Source: Candidatus Saccharimonadota bacterium
GTDB taxonomy: Bacteria; Patescibacteriota; Saccharimonadia; Saccharimonadales; UBA4665
Assembly: GCA_003153395.1 (NCBI GenBank)
Contig: PLYP01000003.1
Coordinates: forward strand, 22,556 to 86,555
Length of the DNA stretch: 64,000 nt
Reading direction: 5' to 3'
A program made the position numbers and the translations under genes. The notes beneath the pieces were generated by a model. The model worked only from the letters and a program-made list of their open reading frames with translations. It was not told the DNA's origin and did no database searches. The stretch's first letter is position 1; the number at the start of each line of letters is the position of its first letter. Of the stretch, positions 1 to 8,716 are shown piece after piece.

Positions 1-1
1 A

Positions 2-817
2 GACGGAGCAATAATTTTTAGGGGCGAAAAATATGGGTTATTTACCCAAGTATTTATTAATGGAGAGGGCTTACCCACATATGCAGCAAAAGACGTAGGT
101 CTTATTTTCCATAAGCAGCAGGATTTTTCTCCGAACTTATCTTTTATTATTACTGACGTTGCCCAAAAAGACCATCTTGCAGTAGTGTTGAAGAGCATTA
201 GTCTGTTTGAACCTGAGCTAGTAGAAGCTACAACTCATTTTATACACGGCCAAATTAAAATGGCCGGTGGTATAAAAATGAGCAGCCGAAAAGGGAATAT
301 CTTGAAGGCAGCAGATATTTTAGAGGCAGCAGCCGATGCTAGCAAAAAAATAAACAGCCATGATCAACAGGATATAATCTTGTCCGCTGTAAAGTATTCT
401 TTCTTAAAAAACCGTGTCGGAGGCAATATAGTGTATGACCCTAGCGAATCAGTTAGTTTAGAGGGTAATAGCGGCCCGTATTTACAGTATGCTCATGCCA
501 GAGCTCGATCTATACTAAGGAAAGCTAATACGGGCGGCAATTTAGGTAGTGAAACACTTGAAGGCAGCGAACATTCCTTACTTAGAAAAATTACTGAATA
601 TCGAGAGATTGTCGACAAGGCTGTTTCGGAGCTAATGCCTCATTCTATCTGCACTTATTTATATGAACTTGCTCAGGTTTTTAACCGATTTTATGAGCAA
701 AATAGGGTGATAGACGATCAAAGGCAGGACATTAGACTGGCATTAGTCGAGTATTATGCTAATACATTAAAAGAGGGTTTAGATTTACTTGGTATTCCCG
801 CGCCTGATAAAATGTGA
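2..817 (+). CDS. argS: Arginyl-tRNA synthetase, C-terminal part (5' end outside window)
   Basis: Class I synthetase that charges tRNA-Arg in the cytoplasm. The reading frame is open from base 2, so the gene enters from the left. An early stretch (GLPTYAAKDVGL) is a hallmark of ArgRS, and the KMSK-type loop appears as KMSSRKGN at about base 280-300. The all-helical anticodon-binding domain follows (NSGPYLQYAHARARSI to the C terminus), with the family's usual ending in a short 'IPAPDKM' tail. The stop is TGA, evidence for the standard code. The HIGH-motif half is missing only because the window starts inside the gene. mscL follows 16 bp downstream with its own Shine-Dalgarno site. Confidence 0.96.
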   Translation, partial: DGAIIFRGEKYGLFTQVFINGEGLPTYAAKDVGLIFHKQQDFSPNLSFIITDVAQKDHLAVVLKSISLFEPELVEATTHFIHGQIKMAGGIKMSSRKGNILKAADILEAAADASKKINSHDQQDIILSAVKYSFLKNRVGGNIVYDPSESVSLEGNSGPYLQYAHARARSILRKANTGGNLGSETLEGSEHSLLRKITEYREIVDKAVSELMPHSICTYLYELAQVFNRFYEQNRVIDDQRQDIRLALVEYYANTLKEGLDLLGIPAPDKM

Positions 818-833
818 TCAAATAAGGAGAATT

Positions 834-1307
834 ATGGCAGCGAAAGAAAGAAGACGTCAATCAAGCCAAGTCCAAAATGTTACTACTGGAAGCAACATTA
901 GAATTGAAGCTGTAAAAAGTACTAGAAAGCCAAAGCAATCACGACCACAAGTAGTAGTGAGCGTAGCCCAAGACATTAGTCCAGTAAATAATTTCTTAGA
1001 TTTTCTAAGAGAACATGCTGTAGTAGGACTAATCATCGGTTTTGTAATAGGTGGTCAAGTACAGGCCCTAGTAAAGCAGCTTGTAGCAAGTTTCTTAGAT
1101 CCAATAACGCATTTATTGTTCGGCACAGCACTGAGCCAAAGAACTTTTACCCTGCATTTTAGAGACAGAGCAGCGGAATTTGGATGGGGAGCTTTAATTT
1201 ATGCTCTAGTTATTTTCATGTTTGTAATAGTAACAATGTACGTAATTATTAAGGTTTTAAATCTTGATAAATTAGAGAAAAAAGAAAAGGAAAGCGTCGG
1301 CAAATAA
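834..1307 (+). CDS. mscL: Large-conductance mechanosensitive channel, MscL family
   Basis: Probable pressure-relief channel of the cytoplasmic membrane. The frame is open from 789, but the ATG at 834 has an AAGGAG site at 824-829 and is preferred (157 aa), avoiding overlap with argS. About 55 polar, basic residues precede TM1 (REHAVVGLIIGFVIGGQVQ, the glycine-rich pore helix typical of MscL). Then comes VKQLVASFLDPITHLL, a periplasmic loop, TM2 (GWGALIYALVIFMFVIVTMY) and a charged C-terminal helix (KLEKKEKE). The extended basic N terminus is unusual for MscL. The family call rests on the TM1 pattern; pore function is inferred. Confidence 0.85.
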   Translation: MAAKERRRQSSQVQNVTTGSNIRIEAVKSTRKPKQSRPQVVVSVAQDISPVNNFLDFLREHAVVGLIIGFVIGGQVQALVKQLVASFLDPITHLLFGTALSQRTFTLHFRDRAAEFGWGALIYALVIFMFVIVTMYVIIKVLNLDKLEKKEKESVGK

Positions 1308-1311
1308 GTAG

Positions 1312-1707
1312 ATGGCCATTAATCTATCTGATGAAGATTGGAAAAAGAGGTTAACAAAAGATCAGTATGAAGTATTGCGAAAACAGGGTACTGAGCAACC
1401 CTTCACTGGTAAATTGCTACATAACGATAAATCGGGTGATTACACCTGTGCAGCGTGTGGCCAGGTAGTCTTTAAAAGCGATACAAAATTTGATAGTCGT
1501 GATGGATGGCCGAGTTTTTATGATCCCGCAAATGCAGACGCAGTGAAACTAGAAGAAGATAATAGCTTCGGCATGCACAGAGTTAAAGTCACCTGCGCTA
1601 ATTGTGGAAGCCATCTTGGACATGTGTTTAATGATGCTCCTGATCAGCCTACCGGAATGCATTTTTGCATAAACTCCGCAGCTCTAGAGTTTAAAGGCAA
1701 GAGTTAA
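1312..1707 (+). CDS. msrB: Peptide-methionine (R)-S-oxide reductase
   Basis: Reduces methionine-R-sulfoxide in oxidised proteins. At 131 aa it is a normal single-domain MsrB. Visible landmarks are the two zinc pairs (CAACGQ and CANCGSHLGH), the substrate-pocket motif RDGWPSFYDP and the catalytic segment HFCINSAAL. The start lies 5 bp after mscL, so the two are probably co-transcribed. The stop overlaps the stop of the convergent HxlR gene by 4 bp. With that regulator and the FMN reductase next door it forms a small oxidative-stress group. Zinc cysteines are intact here, in contrast to DnaG in this window. Confidence 0.96.
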   Translation: MAINLSDEDWKKRLTKDQYEVLRKQGTEQPFTGKLLHNDKSGDYTCAACGQVVFKSDTKFDSRDGWPSFYDPANADAVKLEEDNSFGMHRVKVTCANCGSHLGHVFNDAPDQPTGMHFCINSAALEFKGKS

Positions 1708-2057
1708 ATACTTACTTTTTCCTGATCACTTATGTGTTTAGTTCCCCAGTTTGCCATCTGTTTTAGTATTGGAAGCAGATCCTGTCCTTTACTTGTTAGG
1801 CTGTATTCAATCCTGGGAGGAACTTCGGCAAAACTCTTTTTAGTAATGATTCCATGCTCTTCGAGGTCATCTAGCCGCTGAGATAAAGTACGGGGATTAA
1901 TGTGGCCAACTGATTTTTCTAGCTCACAAAACCTTTTAGAACCGGTGAAAAGGTCACGCAGAATAAGTGCTGTCCATTTTTTTCCTATAATTTGCATGGA
2001 AGCTTCAATGCAACCCACATGGGGTTCTATGGCGGAAGAATTAGTAGATAATTTCAT
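1704..2057 (-). CDS. HxlR-family winged-helix regulator
   Basis: DNA-binding dimer of the HxlR/YodB/HypR group (117 aa). Family landmarks are GCIEASMQIIGKKWTALILRDL near the N terminus, then the recognition region INPRTLSQRLDDLEEHGII and the wing PPRIEYSLTSKG. Cys16 sits where thiol-sensing HxlR proteins keep their redox cysteine; a second Cys is at 44. It is divergent from an FMN reductase across 78 bp holding two palindromes. It probably represses that gene and itself and responds to electrophiles, quinones or oxidants. The sensing role is inferred. Confidence 0.92.
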   Translation of the reverse strand: MKLSTNSSAIEPHVGCIEASMQIIGKKWTALILRDLFTGSKRFCELEKSVGHINPRTLSQRLDDLEEHGIITKKSFAEVPPRIEYSLTSKGQDLLPILKQMANWGTKHISDQEKVSI

Positions 2058-2071
2058 AGCTTTACTTTGTA

Positions 2072-2090
2072 TAGTATTAGCCCTATACTA
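2072..2090. promoter_or_regulatory. Candidate HxlR operator 1
   Basis: Inverted repeat TAGTAT-7 nt-ATACTA between the divergent HxlR and FMN reductase genes. The position, AT-rich halves and spacing fit YodB/HypR-type operators. Binding is inferred. Confidence 0.5.
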
Positions 2091-2104
2091 CATATTACTA
2101 ATAA

Positions 2105-2119
2105 CTATAAAAAGTATAG
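2105..2119. promoter_or_regulatory. Candidate HxlR operator 2
   Basis: Second inverted repeat, CTATA-AAAAG-TATAG, just upstream of the AGGAG site of the FMN reductase. It would block that gene's promoter or start region if bound. The half-site resembles that of the 2072-2090 repeat. Confidence 0.4.
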
Positions 2120-2135
2120 CACAGGAGTGGATAGA

Positions 2136-2738
2136 ATGAAATTAGGTGTAATTACCGGAAGTACAAGGGATGGCCGAAAAACCCCCAATCAATCAAAATG
2201 GATAGTTAAATCAGCTAATGCTATCGAAGGTATTGAAGCGGAAGAAATTGACCTGCTAGATTACCCCATGCCTTTTTTCACAGAGCCTGTATCCCCAAGA
2301 TATAACCCAGACAGAATTATTGATCCAACAGCTAAAAAATGGCTAGATAAATTAGAGGAATTTGATGCTTATATTTTTGTTACTCCTGAATATAATCATT
2401 CAGTAACCGGAGTTTTAAAGAATGCAATTGATTACATTACGTGGGAAGTTCAAAGAAAACCTACGGCTGTTGTCTCGCATGGTGCAGCAGGAGGAGCACG
2501 CGCAGCTACTGATCTTAAGGAAATTCTGTCAGAAAGTAGAGCAACAGTACTTAATTCAGGTTCACGTCTTGCTATAGCCAGCATGAGTGAAAAAATTGAT
2601 GATCAAGGGAACCTTTCAGAAGAAGCTAAGGCAAACCCTTATGGACCGCAAGGATCATTAGAATCTTTACTCAACGAGCTTAAATGGTATAACGATGCAC
2701 TTAAACCGGCTAGAGCGAAAATTCAAGCCGGCCTATAG
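2136..2738 (+). CDS. NAD(P)H-dependent FMN reductase / quinone reductase
   Basis: Flavodoxin-like oxidoreductase (200 aa) expected to use NAD(P)H to reduce FMN, quinones or azo compounds. The N-terminal phosphate loop GSTRDGRKTPNQSKW and the flavin-binding VTPEYNHSVTGVLKNAIDY segment are diagnostic. A longer frame opens at 2067, but the ATG at 2136 has an AGGAG site at 2123-2127 and gives the canonical MKLGVITGS start. The adjacent divergent HxlR regulator is the usual partner of such reductases in electrophile-stress responses. Confidence 0.92.
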   Translation: MKLGVITGSTRDGRKTPNQSKWIVKSANAIEGIEAEEIDLLDYPMPFFTEPVSPRYNPDRIIDPTAKKWLDKLEEFDAYIFVTPEYNHSVTGVLKNAIDYITWEVQRKPTAVVSHGAAGGARAATDLKEILSESRATVLNSGSRLAIASMSEKIDDQGNLSEEAKANPYGPQGSLESLLNELKWYNDALKPARAKIQAGL

Positions 2739-2798
2739 AAAACTAAGATCATATCCTCATTAAAAGTTTGAGAGGGTAGTTGTATAGACATCTTTTGC

Positions 2799-2804
2799 TA
2801 TGAT
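2799..2804 (+). promoter_or_regulatory. Extended -10 box of orn (leaderless start)
   Basis: TGC followed by TATGAT. It ends 7 nt before the ATG at 2812, so transcription should begin at about the A of that ATG. The ATG at 2800 lies inside the box and cannot be the start. Confidence 0.6.
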
Positions 2805-2811
2805 TAGTGCA

Positions 2812-3369
2812 ATGATAGACAAGCAAGCAGTACCTAGTAAATTACTTTGGATTGACTTAGAGATGACAGGACTTGATGCACAAAACGATGTAATTCTAGA
2901 AGTCGCTGCTGAGATAACGGACTTTGATTTTAAAACTCTGGCTAGCTATGAAGCTATTGTTAAACAGCCACATGATCTAGTGGTTGAAAGAATGCAAAAA
3001 AATATATGGTGGGCAGATTTTCCTAATAACAGGGATGAATTTGTACGTAAACTTGAACAGGGCAAAGACCCACTTCAGGTACAAAACGAACTTGTAAAAC
3101 TTGTAAGTGATAATTTTGGAGAAGAACCAGCGGTACTTTCCGGCAATAGCATTCATAATGACCGTGCTTTCATCCGTCAATATTGGCCTGAACTTGATCT
3201 GAAGCTTCACTACCGGATGTTAGATGTCAGCGCCTGGAAAATAATAATGCAGGGAAAATTTGATGTTAAATATGAGAAAAAAGAGATACACCGGGCCTTT
3301 GATGACATACAGGCAAGCATTGCAGAATTACAGTACTATTTAGAGTGGTTTAAAAATCAATCTGATTAA
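2812..3369 (+). CDS. orn: Oligoribonuclease
   Basis: 3'-5' exoribonuclease that degrades 2-5 nt RNA fragments and pGpG. DEDDh exonuclease fold: ExoI WIDLEMTGLDAQ, ExoII LSGNSIHNDRAFI and ExoIII HRAFDDIQASIAEL with its catalytic His. Length is 185 aa, close to the usual 180. The frame also opens at 2800, but that codon overlaps the -10 box, so 2812 is chosen. No Shine-Dalgarno site precedes it. In a genome that also encodes PNPase and RNase J it would finish RNA turnover. Confidence 0.96.
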   Translation: MIDKQAVPSKLLWIDLEMTGLDAQNDVILEVAAEITDFDFKTLASYEAIVKQPHDLVVERMQKNIWWADFPNNRDEFVRKLEQGKDPLQVQNELVKLVSDNFGEEPAVLSGNSIHNDRAFIRQYWPELDLKLHYRMLDVSAWKIIMQGKFDVKYEKKEIHRAFDDIQASIAELQYYLEWFKNQSD

Positions 3370-3409
3370 TAAAAAAGCCAAAAAGTTTTTACCTTGCATT
3401 GGCAATTTG

Positions 3410-3415
3410 TATACT
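3410..3415 (+). promoter_or_regulatory. -10 box of the YjbR-like gene
   Basis: TATACT ends 9 nt before the ATG at 3425. No Shine-Dalgarno site lies between, consistent with a leaderless mRNA. Confidence 0.5.
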
Positions 3416-3424
3416 TAATAAATA

Positions 3425-3775
3425 ATGGATCACAAGAGTGTAAATAAGTTTTTGTTAGGATTTCCAAATACCTGGATAGATTATCCTTTTGGAAAAGAAG
3501 TCGCAGTATATAAGTTTGGTTCCAGTCCCGATCCAAACGAAGAGGGCAGGATGTTTGCTCTAATCAGTGTAGGAAAAACTCCGGTAAGATTGAGTCTCAA
3601 ATGTGATCCATTGCTCGCTAAGCATCTTAGAGAGAAATATGACGAAGTTATGCCAGGATTTCAACTAAATAAAAAGTATTGGATAACGGTTGTTTTGAGT
3701 GGTCAACTTACCTGGGAGGAGATACAAGGACTTATAAGACTAAGCTATGATTTAGTTGCAGAACCTGTAGTGTAA
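3425..3775 (+). CDS. MmcQ/YjbR family protein
   Basis: Small (116 aa) protein of the MmcQ/YjbR family, a CyaY-like alpha/beta fold sometimes described as DNA-binding. Recognisable features are the N-terminal FPNTWIDYPFGKEVAVYKF, the strand segment MFALISVGK, then RLSLKCDPLLAKHLREKY and the closing helix WEEIQGLIRLSYDLV. The biochemical role of this family is not settled. It abuts the stop of the convergent gene at 3776 with no spacer. Confidence 0.88.
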   Translation: MDHKSVNKFLLGFPNTWIDYPFGKEVAVYKFGSSPDPNEEGRMFALISVGKTPVRLSLKCDPLLAKHLREKYDEVMPGFQLNKKYWITVVLSGQLTWEEIQGLIRLSYDLVAEPVV

Positions 3776-4879
3776 TTAATTGCCTTGATTTAATTGAACA
3801 AGCAAAAGTTTAGCCTGGTTATAATCACTTGTCAGTAAAGCTCTGCCCTTTAGCCCTTTAGTTACGTTATATGCGGTACCTAGATCGTTTAAATACCCAT
3901 TTAAATCCGATTGAGCAACTTGATTAAAAGTTTGGTTATATGTACCGGCTGCTTCAGCGGTTGTTAAAGCCTGATCCGTACTACTACTTATTTTTAAATT
4001 TAGTAGCTTAGGATTTACTTTTATATGATTGGCAGCTAGATAAGTCTGTAGTTGAGTGTATGAACTGGACATAGTTAGCTGAGTAGTAGCAGAAAAGGTA
4101 GAATTATTGCCCGAGATATCATGAGGCAGAATGGCAGGTGAAGTTATGTGCAAAAGCTCTTGCTGATCTTGCATGACCGTAGTTAGTTGAGGTAAATTAG
4201 AGCCCCCCGATAAAACGCTTTTAACAACGCTGAATATTATTAGTAGTAATAATAAACCGAAGAGAGCTACGGATAATCTAAAAAGCTTAGGACTTAACCC
4301 AGGTAACCCGAACTTTTTGGCCCGAACCGATCCAGGATCCATAATAAAATCATACGACGGTTCACCATTAGGCTGCGGTTGCTGACTACCAGATATAACT
4401 TGCGGACCACCTTGAGGTTGAGGGGGCGGCTGCAGATTGTTTTGTGCCTCCGACTGACTTTCAAACATAGACTTCGAAGCAATTGGCAAAGTATTGAGTT
4501 CAACGGTATGCTGTTCACCACCGGGCATTGAATGACCACGGCGAAGAGGGTCAGGAACTGGCGGATGTGGAGCCGGTCGAGGTGGTTGGAATGATGATAC
4601 GTTAGGTCTGATCCCGTTTGGTTGCATGACCTTCTGTTGCATATAGGCGCCCGCATATTGTTTTAAGTGAGCAGGCATATTTTTTTGCATGGCATTAGAT
4701 AATGTACTCTCCATACTACGTGGAATGTAGGCAGCACCACCGTCCTGACTCATATATTTTTTAAGATTAGCTGGCATAGATTGCTGCATATGTTGGGCCA
4801 TAGCTTGTTCAATATGAGGTGGAATATACGTGCTTCTATTTATGGATGTCTGTGAAGGTTTATAGGCCATTGCACCCAT
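3776..4879 (-). CDS. Pro/Gln-rich single-TM protein with two N-terminal repeats
   Basis: No function recognised (367 aa). Residues 18-43 and 51-76 form a tandem repeat: both start YIP, then a helix ending QSMPANLKKYM or KNMPAHLKQYA, 33 residues apart. A low-complexity Pro/Gln/Ser linker covers about 85-175. A single strongly hydrophobic segment lies near 200-220 (LFGLLLLLIIFSVV), preceded by basic residues, so the N-terminal 195 residues should be cytoplasmic and the C-terminal 145 outside. The outer part is Ser/Thr/Asn-rich. An alternative ATG is 9 bp inside. It is divergent from the MFS remnant. Confidence 0.8.
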   Translation of the reverse strand: MGAMAYKPSQTSINRSTYIPPHIEQAMAQHMQQSMPANLKKYMSQDGGAAYIPRSMESTLSNAMQKNMPAHLKQYAGAYMQQKVMQPNGIRPNVSSFQPPRPAPHPPVPDPLRRGHSMPGGEQHTVELNTLPIASKSMFESQSEAQNNLQPPPQPQGGPQVISGSQQPQPNGEPSYDFIMDPGSVRAKKFGLPGLSPKLFRLSVALFGLLLLLIIFSVVKSVLSGGSNLPQLTTVMQDQQELLHITSPAILPHDISGNNSTFSATTQLTMSSSYTQLQTYLAANHIKVNPKLLNLKISSSTDQALTTAEAAGTYNQTFNQVAQSDLNGYLNDLGTAYNVTKGLKGRALLTSDYNQAKLLLVQLNQGN

Positions 4880-4928
4880 TAAACCATAAGCTTATCTGTA
4901 AAGTGAAGGTAAGATTTAGATATTTTGA

Positions 4929-4934
4929 TATCCT
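4929..4934 (+). promoter_or_regulatory. Extended -10 box upstream of the MFS remnant
   Basis: TGA followed by TATCCT, ending 7 nt before the ATG at 4942. The promoter geometry is intact even though the gene is truncated. Confidence 0.4.
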
Positions 4935-4941
4935 TTAGTTA

Positions 4942-5166
4942 ATGATACGCCTGCAAAAACTAGTACTAATGGTAAGTATTCTGGCTTCTTTCGTTGTTTT
5001 TCTAGATGACTCAATCGTAAACGTTGCTTTGCCGGCTATCTTAAAAGAACTAGGCGGAGGACTAATCTCCCAGCAATGGGTAGTAACAGTTTTACTTTTA
5101 GCTGGAGGTGTAATTTCTTTAATTGGTATTAAAAAACCAGCCCAGCCGCCTAAAAAGTATAGTTAA
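4942..5166 (+). pseudogene. Internally deleted MFS exporter remnant (74 aa)
   Basis: Residues 8-47 match the first helix and loop of a DHA2/EmrB-QacA drug exporter: FVVFLDDSIVNVALPAIL then QQWVV. The intact exporter at 42877 has MVVLDVSIVNVALPAVQ and LQWIV at the same places. The frame then passes directly into a second hydrophobic segment and a Lys/Pro-rich tail typical of a C-terminal end. About 400 internal residues are missing without loss of frame. Either it is a decaying gene, or it is a two-helix microprotein still expressed from the intact promoter. I favour the remnant. Confidence 0.65.
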
Positions 5167-5192
5167 ACATATATTGGGACAACTATCTAGCG

Positions 5193-5198
5193 TACAAT
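5193..5198 (+). promoter_or_regulatory. -10 box of dnaG-rpoD
   Basis: TACAAT ends 9 nt before the dnaG ATG at 5208, with no Shine-Dalgarno site between them. Confidence 0.5.
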
Positions 5199-5207
5199 GT
5201 TAAATAT

Positions 5208-6977
5208 ATGGATGCTGTTGACGAGGTAAAAAACCGATTAAACATTGAAGAAGTAATCGGTGAGTATGTTCAATTAAAACGCATGGGGCGCAATTGGAAA
5301 GGACTCAGTCCTTTTACTAGTGAAAAAACGCCTAGTTTCGTCGTAAGTCCTGAAAAACAAATCTGGAAAGATTTTAGCTCGGGTAAGGGCGGTAGCATGT
5401 TTGATTTCGTAATGGAAGTTGAGGGCTTGGACTTTAAAGGGGCCCTTGAACTACTTGCCAGAAAAGCCGGCGTTGATTTAGAAAAGTACCGACCTAATAG
5501 TAATAACAAAGGACCCAATAAAGAGCGGCTATATGAACTATTAGAATTAAGTACAAGATTTTATCAGGTGCAATTCTCTAAAAATGGAACAGCCCTAAAC
5601 TATGTTTTTAAAGAAAGAAAATTTACTAAAGAAACAGCCTTAACTTGGAAGATAGGCTATTCTCCCAATAACGGCAAAGCATTGGTAGAATTTGCCAAAT
5701 CGAAGGGATTCAATGACAAGGAAATAAATTTAGCCGGACTTAGCTCTTCAACCTATAGTGGTGATCCACAAGACATGTTTAGAGGAAGACTTATGATCCC
5801 TTTGCAGGATATTCAAGGAAGGATTATTGGTTTTACTGCACGGTTACTTGAAGATATAGATAAAGCGCCAAAATATATTAATACTCCTCAAACAGTTCTG
5901 TATGATAAAAGCCGCCATGTATATGGGTTACATCTAGCTAAAGAATCAATTAGGCGCAGCAAGTTTGCTGTGTTAGTAGAAGGTAACCTTGATGTTATTG
6001 CCAGTTATCAAGCTGGAGTACACGAAACGGTGGCTACTGCCGGAACGGCATTAACTGATTCACACTTAAAGGCTCTAAGTAGGTTTACTGGAGATATACG
6101 ACTGTGCTTCGATAGTGATAAAGCCGGAATAGCCGCAACCGAACGGGCGATACCAATTGCAAGCAAGAATAAAGTTTCGTTAAGCATTATTGACATACCT
6201 ACTGGCAAAGATCCAGACGATTTAATACGGCAAAATCCTAAACTATGGCAGGAGATAGTAAATAAGAATGTATACGCACTGGACTGGTTAATGGAAAGAT
6301 ACAATAAGTTACTGGATCTAAACTCAGCTCAAGGAAAAAAACAATACAGCGATATTATTCTGCCCATAGTCAGAGAACTAGTTGATGCTGTGGAGAGAGA
6401 CCACTATCTAAATGCAATTGCGAATAATATAAAAGTCAGCCGGGAAGCATTAGAGCAAAAATTAAATAGCACCAAAAGTTCCAATATACCTGAAAGAAAG
6501 AAAACCATTAGGGCAAACATAGTTAGACAGGATAAAGCGACCATTGAGTACATTAAAATTCAAGACAAATTTTTAAGCTTAGTTCTTATGAGGATCACAT
6601 TAAGGGAACTATTAGGTGAGCATATTAAAGAAGAAATGTTCCTAACTCAAGAAGCTCAAAAACTTTTTGCGCTTCTTAAAGAGAACCCAAAACTTTCATC
6701 AAAAGACATAGTTAAGGTGCAAAATATTGCAGATTATGTTAAAATAGAATCATTACTCTATGAGGAGCTTTACCAGGGGCTCGAGCTAAATGAACTTCAT
6801 GATGAAGCGGCTCGATTGCAGGCTGATCTGGTAACTAAATTTGTAAAAACTGAAAAAGAAAAGCTATCCCTAGCACAACGAGAAACTACAGATGATGTGG
6901 AACTACGTTTATTGCAGGAAAAAGACAAACAATTCAATCTATTATTAAATGAAGTTAAAGGAGTAGCCCGTGGCTAA
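5208..6977 (+). CDS. dnaG: DNA primase with degenerate zinc ribbon
   Basis: Synthesises RNA primers at the replication fork (589 aa). The N-terminal zinc-ribbon domain is recognisable ([11 protein letters not shown]), but all four metal ligands are replaced. Aligned to E. coli, C40, H43, C61 and C64 become S34, T37, D55 and S58. The catalytic core is intact: TOPRIM Glu in [10 protein letters not shown] and the DxD pair in [10 protein letters not shown], with RNAP-basic residues upstream. A C-terminal helicase-binding-like helical region follows. It is translationally coupled to rpoD (8 bp overlap), the classic macromolecular-synthesis pairing. How template is recognised without zinc is unknown. 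Confidence 0.96.
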   Translation: MDAVDEVKNRLNIEEVIGEYVQLKRMGRNWKGLSPFTSEKTPSFVVSPEKQIWKDFSSGKGGSMFDFVMEVEGLDFKGALELLARKAGVDLEKYRPNSNNKGPNKERLYELLELSTRFYQVQFSKNGTALNYVFKERKFTKETALTWKIGYSPNNGKALVEFAKSKGFNDKEINLAGLSSSTYSGDPQDMFRGRLMIPLQDIQGRIIGFTARLLEDIDKAPKYINTPQTVLYDKSRHVYGLHLAKESIRRSKFAVLVEGNLDVIASYQAGVHETVATAGTALTDSHLKALSRFTGDIRLCFDSDKAGIAATERAIPIASKNKVSLSIIDIPTGKDPDDLIRQNPKLWQEIVNKNVYALDWLMERYNKLLDLNSAQGKKQYSDIILPIVRELVDAVERDHYLNAIANNIKVSREALEQKLNSTKSSNIPERKKTIRANIVRQDKATIEYIKIQDKFLSLVLMRITLRELLGEHIKEEMFLTQEAQKLFALLKENPKLSSKDIVKVQNIADYVKIESLLYEELYQGLELNELHDEAARLQADLVTKFVKTEKEKLSLAQRETTDDVELRLLQEKDKQFNLLLNEVKGVARG

Positions 6978-8118
6978 AAAGAATAACAAGACTAAAGTAA
7001 GCAAACTATCTCTAGAAGAACAACAAAACTTAGAGCAAAAAAAAGACAAATTAGCTGAGAAGGCTAAGAAAGATGGTCATATTGACCAAAGAGAAATCTT
7101 TGCCACAATTCCTGAAACCGTAGAAAATGCCGAGATACTGGATCAACTTTATACGGAACTTGCAGACTCCAACATAGAAATTACTACTACAGAACCAAGT
7201 CCTGAAACGTTTACTGATGTATGGGAAGCTGAAGAACTTGAAGAAGAAGAGGTTGTAACTACTACCAACGTGTATCTTGATGATGATGTTGCAGATGACT
7301 CAGTCAGGCTTTATCTTCGTGAAATCGGTAAGATTCCTTTACTGAGCTCTGAAGAAGAACTTGCCTTAGCTCAGCGTGTAGTATCTGGCGATAAAGACGC
7401 CAAGGATCAAATGGCCGAAGCTAATATGCGACTGGTAGTTTCTATTGCTAAAAGATATGTTGGTCGAGGACTTGATCTATTAGACCTAATCCAGGAAGGC
7501 AACACTGGTTTATTAAGGGCTGTTGAAAAATTCGATCCGGATAAAGGCTTTAAATTTTCTACATATGCCACCTGGTGGATTAGACAGGCAATAACAAGAG
7601 CAATTGCTGATCAGGCAAGAACTATTCGAATTCCTGTTCACATGGTGGAAACTATTAACAAATTGCTACGAACCCAAAGACGTCTTACCCAGGAACTTAA
7701 CCGCGAACCTACAAACGATGAAATCGCGAAGGAAATGGAAATTGATGTAGATAAGGTCGAGCATATCATGAAAATTAAACAGGATATTTCTTCGCTCGAC
7801 GCGTCAATACGAGATGACGAAGAAGATAGTGTGCTAGCTGATTTTATTGAAGACGAAGACACTATTAGTCCTGAAGAATCAGCTACTGGCCAGTTACTTA
7901 AAGAACAGGTTAAAGATATGCTTGGTGCGTTAACTGAACGTGAACAAAAAATCCTAAAACTTAGATTTGGTCTGGAAGACGGCAAAAGCCATACGCTAGA
8001 AGAAGTTGGTCAGGAATTTTCCGTTACACGAGAACGCATACGTCAAATAGAGGCAAAGGCCTTAGCTAAATTACGTAAACACCGAGATGCCAAAAAACTA
8101 CACGATTATATTAAGTAA
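6970..8118 (+). CDS. rpoD: Principal RNA polymerase sigma factor (sigma-70/SigA)
   Basis: Primary sigma factor, 382 aa, GTG start overlapping dnaG by 8 bp. Domains in order: an acidic/charged N terminus of about 100 residues in place of a full region 1.1; region 1.2 ([22 protein letters not shown]); region 2 with the -10 recognition helix ([18 protein letters not shown]); region 3; and region 4.2 helix-turn-helix ([20 protein letters not shown]). The conserved regions 2.4 and 4.2 agree with the consensus-like -35/-10 boxes seen through the window. Its stop overlaps the convergent kinase gene by 8 bp. Confidence 0.97.
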   Translation: MAKKNNKTKVSKLSLEEQQNLEQKKDKLAEKAKKDGHIDQREIFATIPETVENAEILDQLYTELADSNIEITTTEPSPETFTDVWEAEELEEEEVVTTTNVYLDDDVADDSVRLYLREIGKIPLLSSEEELALAQRVVSGDKDAKDQMAEANMRLVVSIAKRYVGRGLDLLDLIQEGNTGLLRAVEKFDPDKGFKFSTYATWWIRQAITRAIADQARTIRIPVHMVETINKLLRTQRRLTQELNREPTNDEIAKEMEIDVDKVEHIMKIKQDISSLDASIRDDEEDSVLADFIEDEDTISPEESATGQLLKEQVKDMLGALTEREQKILKLRFGLEDGKSHTLEEVGQEFSVTRERIRQIEAKALAKLRKHRDAKKLHDYIK

Positions 8119-8680
8119 GATCTATACCTAAATGAGTTAAAAGATTTTCTAAATCTTTTGTTGCTTCATCGACTGTATTCTCATTTGCTAAAAAGTAATC
8201 TGCATTTGCTATGGGGCCACCTTTTTCGAGGTTTTCAATCTCAGCGTAATCTCGCTCAGTTGCTTCCACTTCATTAAGCGGCCTTACTGTTCTATTAGTT
8301 AGCCTCTGATGCCTCACTTTTAAAGAGGCAACAAGCGCAATAATAATCGCGTTGGGTCCAAAACTTTGTTTGAAAATCTTATATTCTGTCCAGCTATATA
8401 GTCCATCAACTACTACGTAATTGTGTCCGCTCTCAAACAGCTCTTCGATCTGCTTAATAATCCGAACTGCATATGCTCCATTACCTTCTTTAGCTCTGAT
8501 ATCTTCCCGAATAAACTTTTCACTAGCTTCATTTACATCCATGCCTCTTTGTTTTATTTCATCTAAGGTTATTCCACCAAAGTAGGCAGAGGGGAGCCCT
8601 TTTCGTTTTAAATACTCTACGCATACGCTCTTACCGGCTCCGGGCATGCCCACAAATATAAACACTTTCTTATCCTGCAT
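8111..8680 (-). CDS. P-loop nucleotide kinase-like protein (dephospho-CoA kinase-like)
   Basis: 189 aa with an N-terminal Walker A (GMPGAGKS) directly after the first strand, the organisation of small-molecule kinases such as adenylate, dephospho-CoA or cytidylate kinases. Further marks are a Walker B-like VVVDGLYS and an Arg-rich lid region ([12 protein letters not shown]). The substrate cannot be told from the sequence; similar proteins are often called AAA or CoaE-like. The frame opens at a TTG (8698), but the ATG at 8680 lies 8 nt after a TACAAT box and is preferred. It reads in the same direction as the TrmB gene upstream (8717-9517) but has its own -10 box. Confidence 0.78.
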   Translation of the reverse strand: MQDKKVFIFVGMPGAGKSVCVEYLKRKGLPSAYFGGITLDEIKQRGMDVNEASEKFIREDIRAKEGNGAYAVRIIKQIEELFESGHNYVVVDGLYSWTEYKIFKQSFGPNAIIIALVASLKVRHQRLTNRTVRPLNEVEATERDYAEIENLEKGGPIANADYFLANENTVDEATKDLENLLTHLGIDLT

Positions 8681-8688
8681 AGTACTCC

Positions 8689-8694
8689 ATTGTA
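8689..8694 (-). promoter_or_regulatory. Extended -10 box of the kinase-like gene
   Basis: On the minus strand TGC-TACAAT, ending 8 nt before the ATG at 8680. A leaderless start is predicted. Confidence 0.55.
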
Positions 8695-8716
8695 GCAATA
8701 GTTAAGTTCATAGGGC

